This document shows positions 1-8,070 of a DNA stretch of 57,855 nucleotides, piece after piece. Source of the DNA: Phycisphaerae bacterium. Its GTDB lineage: Bacteria > Planctomycetota > Phycisphaerae > UBA1845 > Fen-1342. The stretch is from the NCBI GenBank assembly GCA_017999985.1, contig JAGNKU010000001.1, positions 179,421 through 237,275 of the forward strand, written 5' to 3'. The translations under genes and the position numbers were made by a program. The notes beneath the pieces were generated by a model. That model saw only the letters and a program-made list of their open reading frames with translations. It made no database searches and was not told where the DNA came from. Each line of letters begins with the position of its first letter. The stretch's first letter is position 1.

Positions 1-184
1 CCCGCAGCGCCAGCAAGGGCCACCGCGCAGCGCGACAGAATCCGAGCCCGCAGCGCCAGCAAGGGCCACCGCGCAGCGCGACAGAATCCGAGCCCGCAGC
101 GCCAGCAAGGGCCACCGCGCAGCGCGACAGAATCCGAGCCCGCAGCGCCAGCAAGGGCCACCGCGCAGCGCGATGGCATCCAGA
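1..184. repeat. 46-bp tandem repeat, four copies, cut by the window edge
   Basis: The unit starts at 1, 47, 93 and 139. The first three copies are identical as far as I can read, and the fourth diverges after about 172 (cgatggcatcc in place of cgacagaatcc). Each unit carries GCGCAGCGC-type palindromes. There are no unique spacers between units, so this is not a CRISPR. The array probably continues to the left of the window. It lies directly upstream of the RAYT transposase, and a degenerate inverted copy lies downstream of that gene. Confidence 0.9.
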
Positions 185-197
185 AACCGGGGCCCCC

Positions 198-683
198 ATG
201 ACCACCCCGCTTGCCTACCTGCTTACCTGGACCTGCTACGGCACCTGGCTCCACGGCGACGAGCGCGGCTCGGTCGACGCCGATCACAACGCCCCAGACT
301 CGCCATTTCTCCCACCCAACCCGGCACGTCTGAACAGCCGCACCGTCAGCCTGCGTTGCCCCCCTGCCAGGCTGGACGCCGCCAGCCGCCAAATCGTGCG
401 CGACACTGTGATCGCCCACTGCAACCACCGCGACTGGACCCTGCACGCCCTGAACGTGCGCTCCAACCACGTGCACGCCGTCATTTCCTGCGGCGTGCCG
501 CCAGAGCAAGCACTGGCCGAACTCAAGGCTTGGACGACGCGGCGTTTACGCGAATCGGGTCATTTCGGCCCGCGTGACAATGTATGGACCGAGGGTGGCA
601 GCCGGCGGTACGTGTGGCACAGCGCCAGTCTGCGGCGCGCAGTGGAATATGTAATGGACACTCAGGGTGATGACCTGAGTTGA
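198..683 (+). CDS. REP-associated tyrosine transposase (RAYT, Y1_Tnp / IS200-like)
   Basis: This is a 161-residue single-domain HUH transposase. The HUH pair is His91-Val-His93 in 'SNHVHAVI', and the likely catalytic tyrosine is Tyr151 in 'VEYVMDTQG'. The N-terminal 'TWTCYGTWLHGDERGSVD' block is typical of the RAYT branch found in planctomycetes and relatives. Known family members nick single-stranded DNA at REP hairpins and are usually domesticated single-copy genes. Length is normal and the frame is intact. It sits between 46-bp tandem repeats upstream and an inverted degenerate copy downstream, which supports a link with short palindromic repeats rather than a classical IS. The ATG at 198 fits the start of the domain. 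Confidence 0.88.
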   Translation: MTTPLAYLLTWTCYGTWLHGDERGSVDADHNAPDSPFLPPNPARLNSRTVSLRCPPARLDAASRQIVRDTVIAHCNHRDWTLHALNVRSNHVHAVISCGVPPEQALAELKAWTTRRLRESGHFGPRDNVWTEGGSRRYVWHSASLRRAVEYVMDTQGDDLS

Positions 684-725
684 GCCGCGGCGCGAATCGC
701 TGCACGTCGCACATAGCGCTCCGCA

Positions 726-756
726 GGTCCCTCGCTTGCGCTTCGGGCTCGGATTT
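726..756. repeat. Inverted, degenerate copy of the upstream 46-bp repeat
   Basis: Read on the + strand, this stretch (GGTCCCTCGC…GGGCTCGGATT) matches the reverse complement of part of the 46-bp unit (GGCCCTTGCTGGCG…GGGCTCGGATT) with a few substitutions and one gap. It places an inverted repeat on the other side of the RAYT gene. It lies between that gene and the peptidase start at 823. Confidence 0.6.
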
Positions 757-822
757 ACGGCGCCGCACAACGCGCCTCCCGCTACAATCCCTGCTTCAGA
801 ACTCGTTCCCTGGAGAACCGCC

Positions 823-2505
823 ATGCCCAAGTGCGCGCTGCTCGCCATCCTGCTCGTCACCACCATGGCTACCGGCCAGACCGCTCAGAACGACGCCCAC
901 CAGCGCTTCGCCGCCCTGCGTGACGCCTACCTGGCGAAATTCAAGCCGCTCTTCCTCGAATCCGAAACCGCGTGGTGGGAGGCCAACATCACCGGCGCCG
1001 ACGCCGCCTATGCGCGGAAGACGGCCGCCGACCAGGCCCTCGTCGACCTGCACAGCGACCACGCCGTCTTTGCCCAATTGAAGGAGCTGAAGGAAGCCGG
1101 CGGCGTTACCGACCCCACCCTCCGCCGCGAGTTGGACGTGGTGTATCGCTCGTTCCTCGCCGGCCAGGCCGATCCGCAACTGCAGAAACAGATCGTCGCG
1201 CTCGAAAACGACGTCGAGCAGATCTTCAACACGCACCGCAGCCCGGTCGGCGACAAGATCCTGACCGAAAACGAGGTCCGCGACATCCTCGCCAACAGCA
1301 CGAAATCCGCCGATGTCGAGGCCGCCTGGAAGGGTTACATGGAGGTCGGTCGCAAGGCCGACGAGAAACTCCGCCGGCTCGTCCAGCTCCGCAACGAGAA
1401 GGCCCGCCAGCTCGGCTTCCCAGACTTCTTCACTCTCAGCCTCGCCCTTCAGGAAATCGACCAGGCCGAGTTGTTCAAGCTCTTCGACGAACTCGATGCC
1501 CTGACGCGCGAGCCCTTCGCCCAGCTCAAGGCCGACCTGGACAAGGAGCGCGCCGCCCGCTTCGGTATCCCCGTGGCCGAGCTGCGCCCCTGGCACTTCG
1601 GCGACCTCTTCTTCCAGGAAGCCCCCGCCAGCACCGAGGTCGACCTCGACGGGCTCTTCAAGGACGCCGACCTGCTCGCGCTCTCAAAAACGTACTACGC
1701 CAGCATCGGCCTGCCCGCCAACGACATCCTCGCCCGCAGCGACCTGTACGAAAAGCCCGGCAAGTGCCCGCACGCGTTCTGCTCCGACCTCGACCGCGCC
1801 GGCGACATCCGCGTCCTCGCCAATCTCCAGCCCAATATCTACTGGGCCAACACCATCCTGCACGAACTCGGCCACGGCGTATACGACAAGTACATCCACC
1901 CCGACGTGCCGTTCCTGCTGCGCACGGCGTCCCACGGCATCACCACCGAGGGCATCGCCGAGCTCTTCGGCGCGCTCGTCAAGAACGAGGAGTGGCTCCA
2001 GCAAGTCCTCGGCCTCGACGCTGACACCGTCGCTCGCATCGGCCCCGCTGTCCGTAAATCCCTCCGCACCGAGCGCCTGATGTTCAGCCGCTGGGCCCAG
2101 GTCATGCTCCGCTTCGAACAGGGCATGTACACCAAGCCCGACCAGGACCTCGGCCGGCTCTGGTGGGACCTCAAGCAGCGTTATCAACTGCTCAGCCCGC
2201 CCGAATCGGTCGCGCGCCCGGACTACGCCGCCAAGGTCCACGTCCTCACGACGCCCGTGTACTACCACAACTACATGATGGGCGAGCTCTTCGCCGCGCA
2301 GGTCCGCCACGCGCTCGCCCGTGAAGTCGGCGGTAAGCTCGACGCGCAGCGGACCAGTTTCTATGACCACCCCCAGGTCGGCGCGTTTCTGCGCGATAAG
2401 GTCTTCGGCCCCGGCAACCTCTACGCGTGGCACGACCTCACGCAGCGCGCCACCGGCGAACCCCTGACCGCCAGATACTTCGCGGCAGACCTCGCGGCGA
2501 AGTAG
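823..2505 (+). CDS. Secreted M2/M3-type zinc metallopeptidase
   Basis: This 560-residue protein has a short hydrophobic signal sequence at residues 4-20. The gluzincin site is His347-Glu348-Leu-Gly-His351, followed by Glu376 in 'TTEGIAELFG' as the likely third zinc ligand. The context around the motif ('TILHELGHGVYDKYI') resembles bacterial peptidases annotated as M2 (peptidyl-dipeptidase A) or M3. The spacing of 25 residues from the second His to the Glu is closest to M3. The expected role is hydrolysis of peptides in the periplasm or outside the cell. I chose the ATG at 823 because it opens directly into the signal peptide and has 'ggaga' about six bases upstream; the frame is open further upstream, to 736. 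Substrate is unknown. Confidence 0.85.
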   Translation: MPKCALLAILLVTTMATGQTAQNDAHQRFAALRDAYLAKFKPLFLESETAWWEANITGADAAYARKTAADQALVDLHSDHAVFAQLKELKEAGGVTDPTLRRELDVVYRSFLAGQADPQLQKQIVALENDVEQIFNTHRSPVGDKILTENEVRDILANSTKSADVEAAWKGYMEVGRKADEKLRRLVQLRNEKARQLGFPDFFTLSLALQEIDQAELFKLFDELDALTREPFAQLKADLDKERAARFGIPVAELRPWHFGDLFFQEAPASTEVDLDGLFKDADLLALSKTYYASIGLPANDILARSDLYEKPGKCPHAFCSDLDRAGDIRVLANLQPNIYWANTILHELGHGVYDKYIHPDVPFLLRTASHGITTEGIAELFGALVKNEEWLQQVLGLDADTVARIGPAVRKSLRTERLMFSRWAQVMLRFEQGMYTKPDQDLGRLWWDLKQRYQLLSPPESVARPDYAAKVHVLTTPVYYHNYMMGELFAAQVRHALAREVGGKLDAQRTSFYDHPQVGAFLRDKVFGPGNLYAWHDLTQRATGEPLTARYFAADLAAK

Positions 2506-2556
2506 TCAATTCATGTTGTACCGGCTGCGTGGCACGACCAGCGTGGAACAGGCCGG

Positions 2557-2612
2557 GTGGCACGGGCGTCTCGCCCGTCACTGATGCCATGTGGTATGGG
2601 CGTCCCGCCCGT
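2557..2612. repeat. Two REP-like hairpins with a GTGG foot
   Basis: GTGG at 2557-2560 is followed by a perfect hairpin (ACGGGCG 2562-2568, CGCCCGT 2572-2578). A second GTGG at 2591-2594 is followed by GGGCG 2598-2602 and CGCCC 2606-2610. Both lie between the stop of the peptidase gene (+) and the stop of the VOC gene (-), so they could also end transcription. The same GTGG-plus-GC-stem design recurs at 25.9 kb and 32.4 kb. Confidence 0.7.
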
Positions 2613-2618
2613 CATCAA

Positions 2619-2987
2619 TCATCCCCGCTCCGCGTACACCGCGTCCGCCGGATACGCAATGAACTCGATCCAGCGCTCGCCCGGCGCCGCGAGATAGAAG
2701 CTCCGCGTCCGATCGCGATGCGTTCGGATCTTGCCGCCATGCTGCGCAGCAAGCCGTTCGAGCTCCGCCTCCGACACGCGCCAGGCAATGTGGTCCGGAT
2801 GATGGCCCTGCTGAATGAACGCGAGCTTCGTACCCGCCGCCTCAACAAACGCCCACGTCGCATCCTGGTACAGCACGCGGCAGCCGGGCACCATCCGCTG
2901 ATACCAGCTCACCGCCGCGGCCACATCCGCCACCTGCTGCGCTACGTGATCGAATACTGGGCCGTTCGCTACATCCTCGCCGGGCAT
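2619..2987 (-). CDS. VOC-family (glyoxalase/bleomycin-resistance-like) protein
   Basis: This is a small protein of 122 residues with one vicinal-oxygen-chelate fold. 'FDHVAQQVADVAAAVSWYQ' near the N-terminus is the usual opening β-strand and helix, and 'HPDHIAWRV' and 'GERWIEFIAYP' mark the second βαβββ half with candidate metal ligands His and Glu. VOC proteins include glyoxalases, dioxygenases and epimerases, and the sequence does not decide between these. The start at 2987 leaves 23 bases to the stop of the upstream alcohol dehydrogenase gene on the same strand, so the two are probably co-transcribed. Confidence 0.8.
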   Translation of the reverse strand: MPGEDVANGPVFDHVAQQVADVAAAVSWYQRMVPGCRVLYQDATWAFVEAAGTKLAFIQQGHHPDHIAWRVSEAELERLAAQHGGKIRTHRDRTRSFYLAAPGERWIEFIAYPADAVYAERG

Positions 2988-3010
2988 GGCATGATCTCCC
3001 GCGACGTCGC

Positions 3011-4012
3011 TCAGTTCGCCAGTACGACGCGATACCGCGCCTCGTTGCGCCGCACACGCGTAATGGCCGCGTTCACCTCCGCCATCGGCATGACTTCCGT
3101 ACGCGACTGCACCCCGTGCCGCGCCGCCAGCGCCAGCATCTCGCGCATCAGCGTCCGGCTGCCGATCGCGCTGCCCCGCACCGCGTACCGCCCAACGATC
3201 AACGCCATCGGCGATACGTTGACCGTCCCCGGCGATGCCCCCACCAGGCAGAGCGTGCCCTTCTTGCGCAGCAGCGGCAGCCACGTATCCGCGTCGAGCG
3301 GCGCCGTGATCGTCGAGAGCAGGAAATCCAGCGCGCCGGCGGCGCCGGCCATCTGCTTCATGTCGCGGCTGTGCACGAAATGCGTCGCGCCAAGCTGGCG
3401 CGCCTCCGCCTCCTTGTCCGGCGTTGTCGAGAACGCCGTCACCTCACAGCCGAGCGCCCGCGCGAACTGAATCGCCAGGTGCCCCAGCCCACCCACGCCG
3501 ATGATGCCCACGCGGCTGGTCGCCGCCGCGCCCTGCCGCAGCGGCGTATACACCGTGATGCCGGCGCACAACAGCGGGGCGGCGTTCTCCGATGCAAGCC
3601 CGGCCGGAATCGGATGCACGAACCGGCTGTCCAGGCGGATCGCCGCGGCAAACCCACCCGGCCGCCCGACGCAGGTAGCCTCCTCGCGCGGACAGCAGGT
3701 CTCATCGCCGCCGACGCACCATTCACACTGGAGGCAGGCGCCCGATTGCCACCCGACGCCGACGCGCTGCCCAATCGCGACCTCCGTGACGGCCGGCCCG
3801 CGCTCGCGCACCACGCCGATCACTTCGTGCCCGGGGATCAGCGGGTAGTTGCTGACCTGCCAGTCGTTATCGATCAGGTGAATATCGCTGTGACACAGCC
3901 CGCAGTGCGTGACCGCCAGCTCCACATCGAACGGGCCGAGCGGTGCGGGCTCATACGCGAACGGCTTGAGCACCGCGCCGCGCTCCATCGCCGCGTAACA
4001 CTTGATCGCCAT
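3011..4012 (-). CDS. Zinc-dependent alcohol dehydrogenase (YahK/CAD-like MDR family)
   Basis: This 333-residue medium-chain dehydrogenase has its catalytic zinc ligands at Cys37 ('HCGLCHSD'), His62 ('PGHEVIG') and probably Cys149. The structural zinc cysteines are 93, 96, 99 and 107, with the standard spacing. The Rossmann motif GVGGLG is at 172-177. The pattern fits the NADP-dependent cinnamyl-alcohol / YahK-type aldehyde reductases, which reduce aldehydes to alcohols in the cytoplasm. The VOC gene follows at once, and both may deal with reactive aldehydes, which is inference only. Confidence 0.88.
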   Translation of the reverse strand: MAIKCYAAMERGAVLKPFAYEPAPLGPFDVELAVTHCGLCHSDIHLIDNDWQVSNYPLIPGHEVIGVVRERGPAVTEVAIGQRVGVGWQSGACLQCEWCVGGDETCCPREEATCVGRPGGFAAAIRLDSRFVHPIPAGLASENAAPLLCAGITVYTPLRQGAAATSRVGIIGVGGLGHLAIQFARALGCEVTAFSTTPDKEAEARQLGATHFVHSRDMKQMAGAAGALDFLLSTITAPLDADTWLPLLRKKGTLCLVGASPGTVNVSPMALIVGRYAVRGSAIGSRTLMREMLALAARHGVQSRTEVMPMAEVNAAITRVRRNEARYRVVLAN

Positions 4013-4100
4013 GTATGCGCCTCCTATGGGTCGGCGGCCTGCCGACTCCCCCGATCATAGGCAGACCCCCCGCGCGCCGCATGCGATCGATGCACGGCGA

Positions 4101-6101
4101 CTACTTCCGCCGCCGGCGCTTGCCACGACCGGTTTCGCCCCCGTTGCCCTCTTCCTCGAAAAGATCCTCCGGCACCGCGACAGCTTCGTTTTCCGGCACA
4201 ATCACCGTGCTGTCGTCGCCGGTCAGCTCGTCGCGCTCCTCTTCGGCGGTCCTTTCCATCGGCTTGCCATTCTCGTCCAGCTCGACGTCCGCGTCCGCTG
4301 TCCGGCGTTTCGCGATCGCCTGCAGGTCCTTCAGCAGCCGCTCCGCACTCTGCCCCGTCAGATTCGCCAGCGCCTCCGCCACATCCGGAATGTACCGGCC
4401 GAAGATGTTGCGCCGCTCGCTCTCCAGGCGTTGCCGCCGCCGCCGCCGCACGTACGCCGCCAGCTTGCGCCCGCATTCCTGCAGCGCGAGCTTCATCTCC
4501 TTGCGAATCTCGTCGTAGTCGGCGATGGCTTCCTTGCTCTCGCTCGTGAACGGCACCCACACGCTGGCCATGTGGATCATCACGACCAGCGGCCCGACCG
4601 GCAGCGAACCCGACGGCTGCGACTGGCCATAATTCCGCCAATCCACATCGAGCACGCTCTTGTACGCCGCACACGCCGACTGCTGGTACAAGAGCGGTAC
4701 GCGGTTCGCGAAGCGGATCACCCGCGCGCCCTGGTCAGCCGGCAGATTGCCGCCGTACGCCAGCGCAATCTCGATCTGGAACGGATTACCGCGGTACACC
4801 GCCGGATCGCGCGTCGTCGCGGTGAAGAACTCCGCCTTCACCTCTTTGAGCAGGCCGGCCAGCAGGTTGCGGACCCCGATCGGCGCCAGGCAATCGGTCG
4901 GCGGCGCCATGAACTTCACACCCTGCATCGCCTCGTAGAGCTTTTCGACCTCGTGCGTGCCAATCTGGCTGGGCGACGCCTTCGGGCTGAGGTTCGCCGC
5001 GGCACAGATCGCCGCCGCCCCCGCCGCCGACACGCGGCAGAACTCGCGCTGCAGGAAACCGGCCAGCTTCACGCCCTTGGCTTCCTTCAGCATCTTCATC
5101 AGCACGCCCAGCTCGATGCCGTGCGGGTGCGGCATGATCTCGCGCGTCTCCGCCGGCAGGTCCTGCGTGCCGCGCGGAAACTCGCGGTGCTCCGGCACCG
5201 GCGAGATGTAATGAATGATCGCGTGCGGGTTGGCAATCGCGGTCTGCTCGATGTACTCGTCGACCGACTGCCGGCCCTTGGAGTAGCTCGCCACCAGCTC
5301 GATCGTGACTTCCGTGCCCTGCTCCCAGGGCACGTCGACGGTTTCTTCCAGGATCACGTCCGCCCGGTTCTTGGCGGTGTCCATCTGAATCTGGAAGTGG
5401 TGCGCCTCCTTCTTTGGACTGGTGCGCGACGTGATGTGCACGCTCTTGCCGGTCGTGAGCAGGCCGTACATGCCGGCGGCGGAAATGCCGATGCCCTGCT
5501 GGCCGCGCGACATCTTCAGGCGGTGGAACTTCGAGCCGTACAGCAGCTTGCCAAAGATGTTCGGAATCTGCGCGCGGACGATGCCCGGACCGTTGTCGCG
5601 CACCGTGACCCGGAAACGCTCCTCGGCAAGCTGATCGATCGTCACGTGCAGCTCGGGCAGAATCCCCGCTTCTTCGCACGCGTCCAGACTGTTGTCCACG
5701 GCCTCTTTCACGGTCGTCAGCAAAGCCTTGCGCTTGTTGTCGAACCCGAGCAGGTGCCGGTTCTTGGCGAAGAACTCGGACACGGAAATGTCGCGCTGCT
5801 GCGCTGCCAGCGTCTCCGCCGTGACCACGCGCGTCCGCGGTTTGCGGGCCGGCTTCGCGGGCGGCGCAGTCTCGGACGCCGCCTCAGGCGCAACCGCTGG
5901 AGCCTTCCGCGCAGCCACTTTCGGCTGGCGCGCGGCCGACTTCGGCGATTCGGCCTTCGCGACGGGATCCTCATCGTCGTCGGCACCCGGCTCCCAGGCC
6001 GGCTGGCTGACCGAACCGACCGGGATATGGCGTTGCGGAGCCAAATCGAACAGCGTGGGACTATCGTGTGAGCGCGTTTTCATTTCGGGTAAACTGGCCA
6101 T
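4101..6101 (-). CDS. top6B: DNA topoisomerase VI subunit B
   Basis: This is a GHKL ATPase of 666 residues. Counting from my start, the N box has Asn137 ('KEAVDNSLDA'), the G1 box 'DNGPGI' begins near 169, and the G2 box 'GQQGIGIS' is near 200. An H2TH segment follows ('SPSQIGTHEVEKLYEAM'), then the transducer domain with the family signature 'VPFTSESKEAIADYDEI', and a basic C-terminal tail (KRRRRK). Topo VI is an A2B2 type IIB enzyme that relaxes and decatenates DNA. The B subunit drives ATP-dependent gating, while the A subunit cuts. The ATG at 6101 has GGAG six bases upstream; the frame is open to 6218. About 100 N-terminal residues are Ala/Pro/Lys-rich and probably disordered. No A-subunit gene is adjacent or elsewhere in the window. 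Confidence 0.93.
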   Translation of the reverse strand: MASLPEMKTRSHDSPTLFDLAPQRHIPVGSVSQPAWEPGADDDEDPVAKAESPKSAARQPKVAARKAPAVAPEAASETAPPAKPARKPRTRVVTAETLAAQQRDISVSEFFAKNRHLLGFDNKRKALLTTVKEAVDNSLDACEEAGILPELHVTIDQLAEERFRVTVRDNGPGIVRAQIPNIFGKLLYGSKFHRLKMSRGQQGIGISAAGMYGLLTTGKSVHITSRTSPKKEAHHFQIQMDTAKNRADVILEETVDVPWEQGTEVTIELVASYSKGRQSVDEYIEQTAIANPHAIIHYISPVPEHREFPRGTQDLPAETREIMPHPHGIELGVLMKMLKEAKGVKLAGFLQREFCRVSAAGAAAICAAANLSPKASPSQIGTHEVEKLYEAMQGVKFMAPPTDCLAPIGVRNLLAGLLKEVKAEFFTATTRDPAVYRGNPFQIEIALAYGGNLPADQGARVIRFANRVPLLYQQSACAAYKSVLDVDWRNYGQSQPSGSLPVGPLVVMIHMASVWVPFTSESKEAIADYDEIRKEMKLALQECGRKLAAYVRRRRRQRLESERRNIFGRYIPDVAEALANLTGQSAERLLKDLQAIAKRRTADADVELDENGKPMERTAEEERDELTGDDSTVIVPENEAVAVPEDLFEEEGNGGETGRGKRRRRK

Positions 6102-6201
6102 CCCTGGCTCCACGTCGGCTGATTCGTAACGCACAACATATGGTAGCGGGATCGCGGGACGTGTACAGTGGGCGGTGGCGGCTGGCTCCGCGAGGTGTTG
6201 C

Positions 6202-6477
6202 GTGTCTCTTACTGCCAAGGAACGTCGGGCACTCCGTGCCGCCGGACATCACCTCCAGCCGGCCGTCAGCCTCGCGGCCGCGGAACTCTCCGAGTCCGCC
6301 CTCGCTCACGTCCGGGCCAGCTTCTCCGGTCGGCCCCTCGTGAAGGTGCGCGTCAACGCCGATAGTGTCGTAGAGTGTGACGCGCTGGCCCGAGAGCTGA
6401 CGCAGCGCGTGCCGTGCGAGCTGGTCCAGCGCATCGGTCACGTCCTGTTGCTCTTCCGGCGTCCGGCCGCGGATTAG
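6202..6477 (+). CDS. yhbY: YhbY/CRM-domain RNA-binding protein
   Basis: This 91-residue protein fits the CRS1/YhbY domain end to end: 'LTAKERRALRAAGHHLQP' at the start, 'LVKVRVNADS' in the middle and 'ELVQRIGHVLLLFRRP' at the end. YhbY proteins bind pre-50S ribosomal particles. The usual central GNxG-like 'VxIGK' segment is altered here to 'VSLAAAEL', so RNA affinity may differ. The GTG start at 6202 is chosen because GAGG lies six bases upstream and the domain begins immediately. The gene is divergent from top6B, with about 100 bases between the starts, and heads a co-directional run of genes. Confidence 0.85.
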   Translation: MSLTAKERRALRAAGHHLQPAVSLAAAELSESALAHVRASFSGRPLVKVRVNADSVVECDALARELTQRVPCELVQRIGHVLLLFRRPAAD

Positions 6478-6532
6478 ACCGCCGCGCACCCTCGGGCGCG
6501 GCTTTTGCGCCGGCCTTAAGGAGACTGTCAGC

Positions 6533-6901
6533 GTGGATGTGCAGACAACGCCCCGGGCACAATGGCTCAAGATTATCAGCCGCTTTCCGGTGGAACCCAG
6601 CCCCGAGCATCGGCGCAGCGAGGTGCGGCACGATGTGGCCCTGGGGTCGGTGCAGGTGGCCTACGAGAAGAACGGCCGTCCCACCCTCGCCGGCGGCAAG
6701 GTGCTGAACGTATCCGCCAAGGGCGTGCTGCTGCGGCTGAGCGCACGCATGGACAACGGCACCGTCGTGCTGCTGCGGGCGCACCTGGGCGACGAGAGCG
6801 TCGTGCTGGTCGGTCGCGTCAGCCACTGCACGGAAACCGTGGGTGCGTTCAAGCTCGGCGTCACGCTGGATTTCGCCAAGGCCGGCAAAGCCGTGCGGTA
6901 G
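6533..6901 (+). CDS. PilZ-domain protein (c-di-GMP receptor family)
   Basis: This single-domain PilZ protein has 122 residues. The N-terminal arginine motif is 'HRRSEVRHDV', and the second motif is 'NVSAKG' in place of the classical [D/N]xSxxG. PilZ domains bind cyclic di-GMP at these two motifs and act as effectors of motility, adhesion or exopolysaccharide. The GTG start at 6533 has a strong AAGGAGA at 6518-6524. No GGDEF or EAL gene is in the window, so its partner is unknown. Confidence 0.85.
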   Translation: MDVQTTPRAQWLKIISRFPVEPSPEHRRSEVRHDVALGSVQVAYEKNGRPTLAGGKVLNVSAKGVLLRLSARMDNGTVVLLRAHLGDESVVLVGRVSHCTETVGAFKLGVTLDFAKAGKAVR

Positions 6902-7007
6902 ACCGGGCGGTTTTCAATCCTTCTGAAACTTCAGCACAAGCTGGACAAGCGACACCGCGCGCCAGACACTCGACAGTGGTGGCGAAGCCGATTGGTGGAG
7001 AGACACC

Positions 7008-8003
7008 GTGCGGGTCGACGCGCTGTCCGGTGCCCTGCGTCTGGCCGAACTGTACGCGCCCATCGCCGACGAGCTCAAGCAGAGCCGCCGCATCCTCGCG
7101 GACGAGCTGATCAGCGACCAGACGCGCATCAGCGACCTGTGCCAGCACGTCGCCCAATTCCACGGCAAAATGCTGCGCCCCGCGCTCCTCCTCCTGGCCG
7201 GCAAGGCCTGCGGCGCGCTGCGGCCGGCCCACCCCGTGCTGGCGGCGGTAGTCGAACTCGTGCACATCGCCACGCTCGTGCATGACGATGTGCTCGATGA
7301 GGCCGACATCCGCCGGCGGGCCGCCACGGTGAATCGCCTGTGGGGCAACGGGCGCGCCGTGCTGATGGGGGACTTCCTGTACAGCCACGCCTATCACCTG
7401 TGCAGCGGCCTGCAGTCGCAGTTCGCCGCCCGCTTGATCGGCCAGACCGCGGTCACGACGTGCGAAGGCGAGATGATGCAGGTCGCCAACCGCGGCAACA
7501 CCGCGCTGACCGAGGGCGAGTACTGCGACATCATCACGCGCAAGACCGCGGTGCTCGTGGAAGCCTGCTGCCACCTCGGCGCGTACTACGCCGAGGCCGA
7601 CGCCGACACGGTGCGCCACCTGCGCACGTTCGGCCGCGCGCTGGGCATCGCCTTCCAGATCGTCGACGACCTGCTCGATCTCACCGGCGACGAGTCGGAG
7701 GTGGGCAAGTCGCTGGGGCGCGACGTGGACGAGGGCGAGCTGACCCTGCCGCTGATTCACTTCCTGCGCACCGCAACGCCGCGCCGGCGCGCCCGCCTGC
7801 TCACGCTGCTCGGCAGCGTGGACCCCCAGCGCTACCGCGAGGTGGCCACGCTGCTGCGCGATTCCGACAGCATCGCCTACGCTCAGAACGTCGCGCACGA
7901 GCACATCGCCACAGCCCGTACCGCCCTGGCCGCGCTGCCCCCGTCACCCGCACGTGACAGCCTGAGCACCATGGCGGAGTTCGTCCTCGCCCGGCGACAG
8001 TAA
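7008..8003 (+). CDS. Polyprenyl diphosphate synthase (trans-isoprenyl)
   Basis: This 331-residue enzyme has both aspartate-rich motifs: Asp93-Asp-x-x-Asp97 ('VHDDVLDEADIRRR') and Asp220-Asp-x-x-Asp224 ('QIVDDLLD'). It condenses isopentenyl diphosphate units on an allylic primer. The residues just before the first motif are small (Ala88, Thr89), which in this family usually allows long products (C35 or more, quinone side chains), but this is inferred from the motif only. The GTG start at 7008 has GGAG seven bases upstream. Confidence 0.92.
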   Translation: MRVDALSGALRLAELYAPIADELKQSRRILADELISDQTRISDLCQHVAQFHGKMLRPALLLLAGKACGALRPAHPVLAAVVELVHIATLVHDDVLDEADIRRRAATVNRLWGNGRAVLMGDFLYSHAYHLCSGLQSQFAARLIGQTAVTTCEGEMMQVANRGNTALTEGEYCDIITRKTAVLVEACCHLGAYYAEADADTVRHLRTFGRALGIAFQIVDDLLDLTGDESEVGKSLGRDVDEGELTLPLIHFLRTATPRRRARLLTLLGSVDPQRYREVATLLRDSDSIAYAQNVAHEHIATARTALAALPPSPARDSLSTMAEFVLARRQ

Positions 8004-8070
8004 CACTGCTCTGCGCTTCGAGACGGCGATCACGTGCGGCGCGTCGCCCCGGGGACTATCATGCCACCCC

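Noticed and set aside
1..184. Possible CRISPR array
   Set aside because: The units are contiguous 46-bp tandem copies without unique spacers, and no cas gene is present.
4002..6071. Long + strand frame opposite top6B
   Set aside because: The opposite strand encodes an unambiguous topoisomerase VI B; this frame is Arg/Leu-rich shadow sequence.
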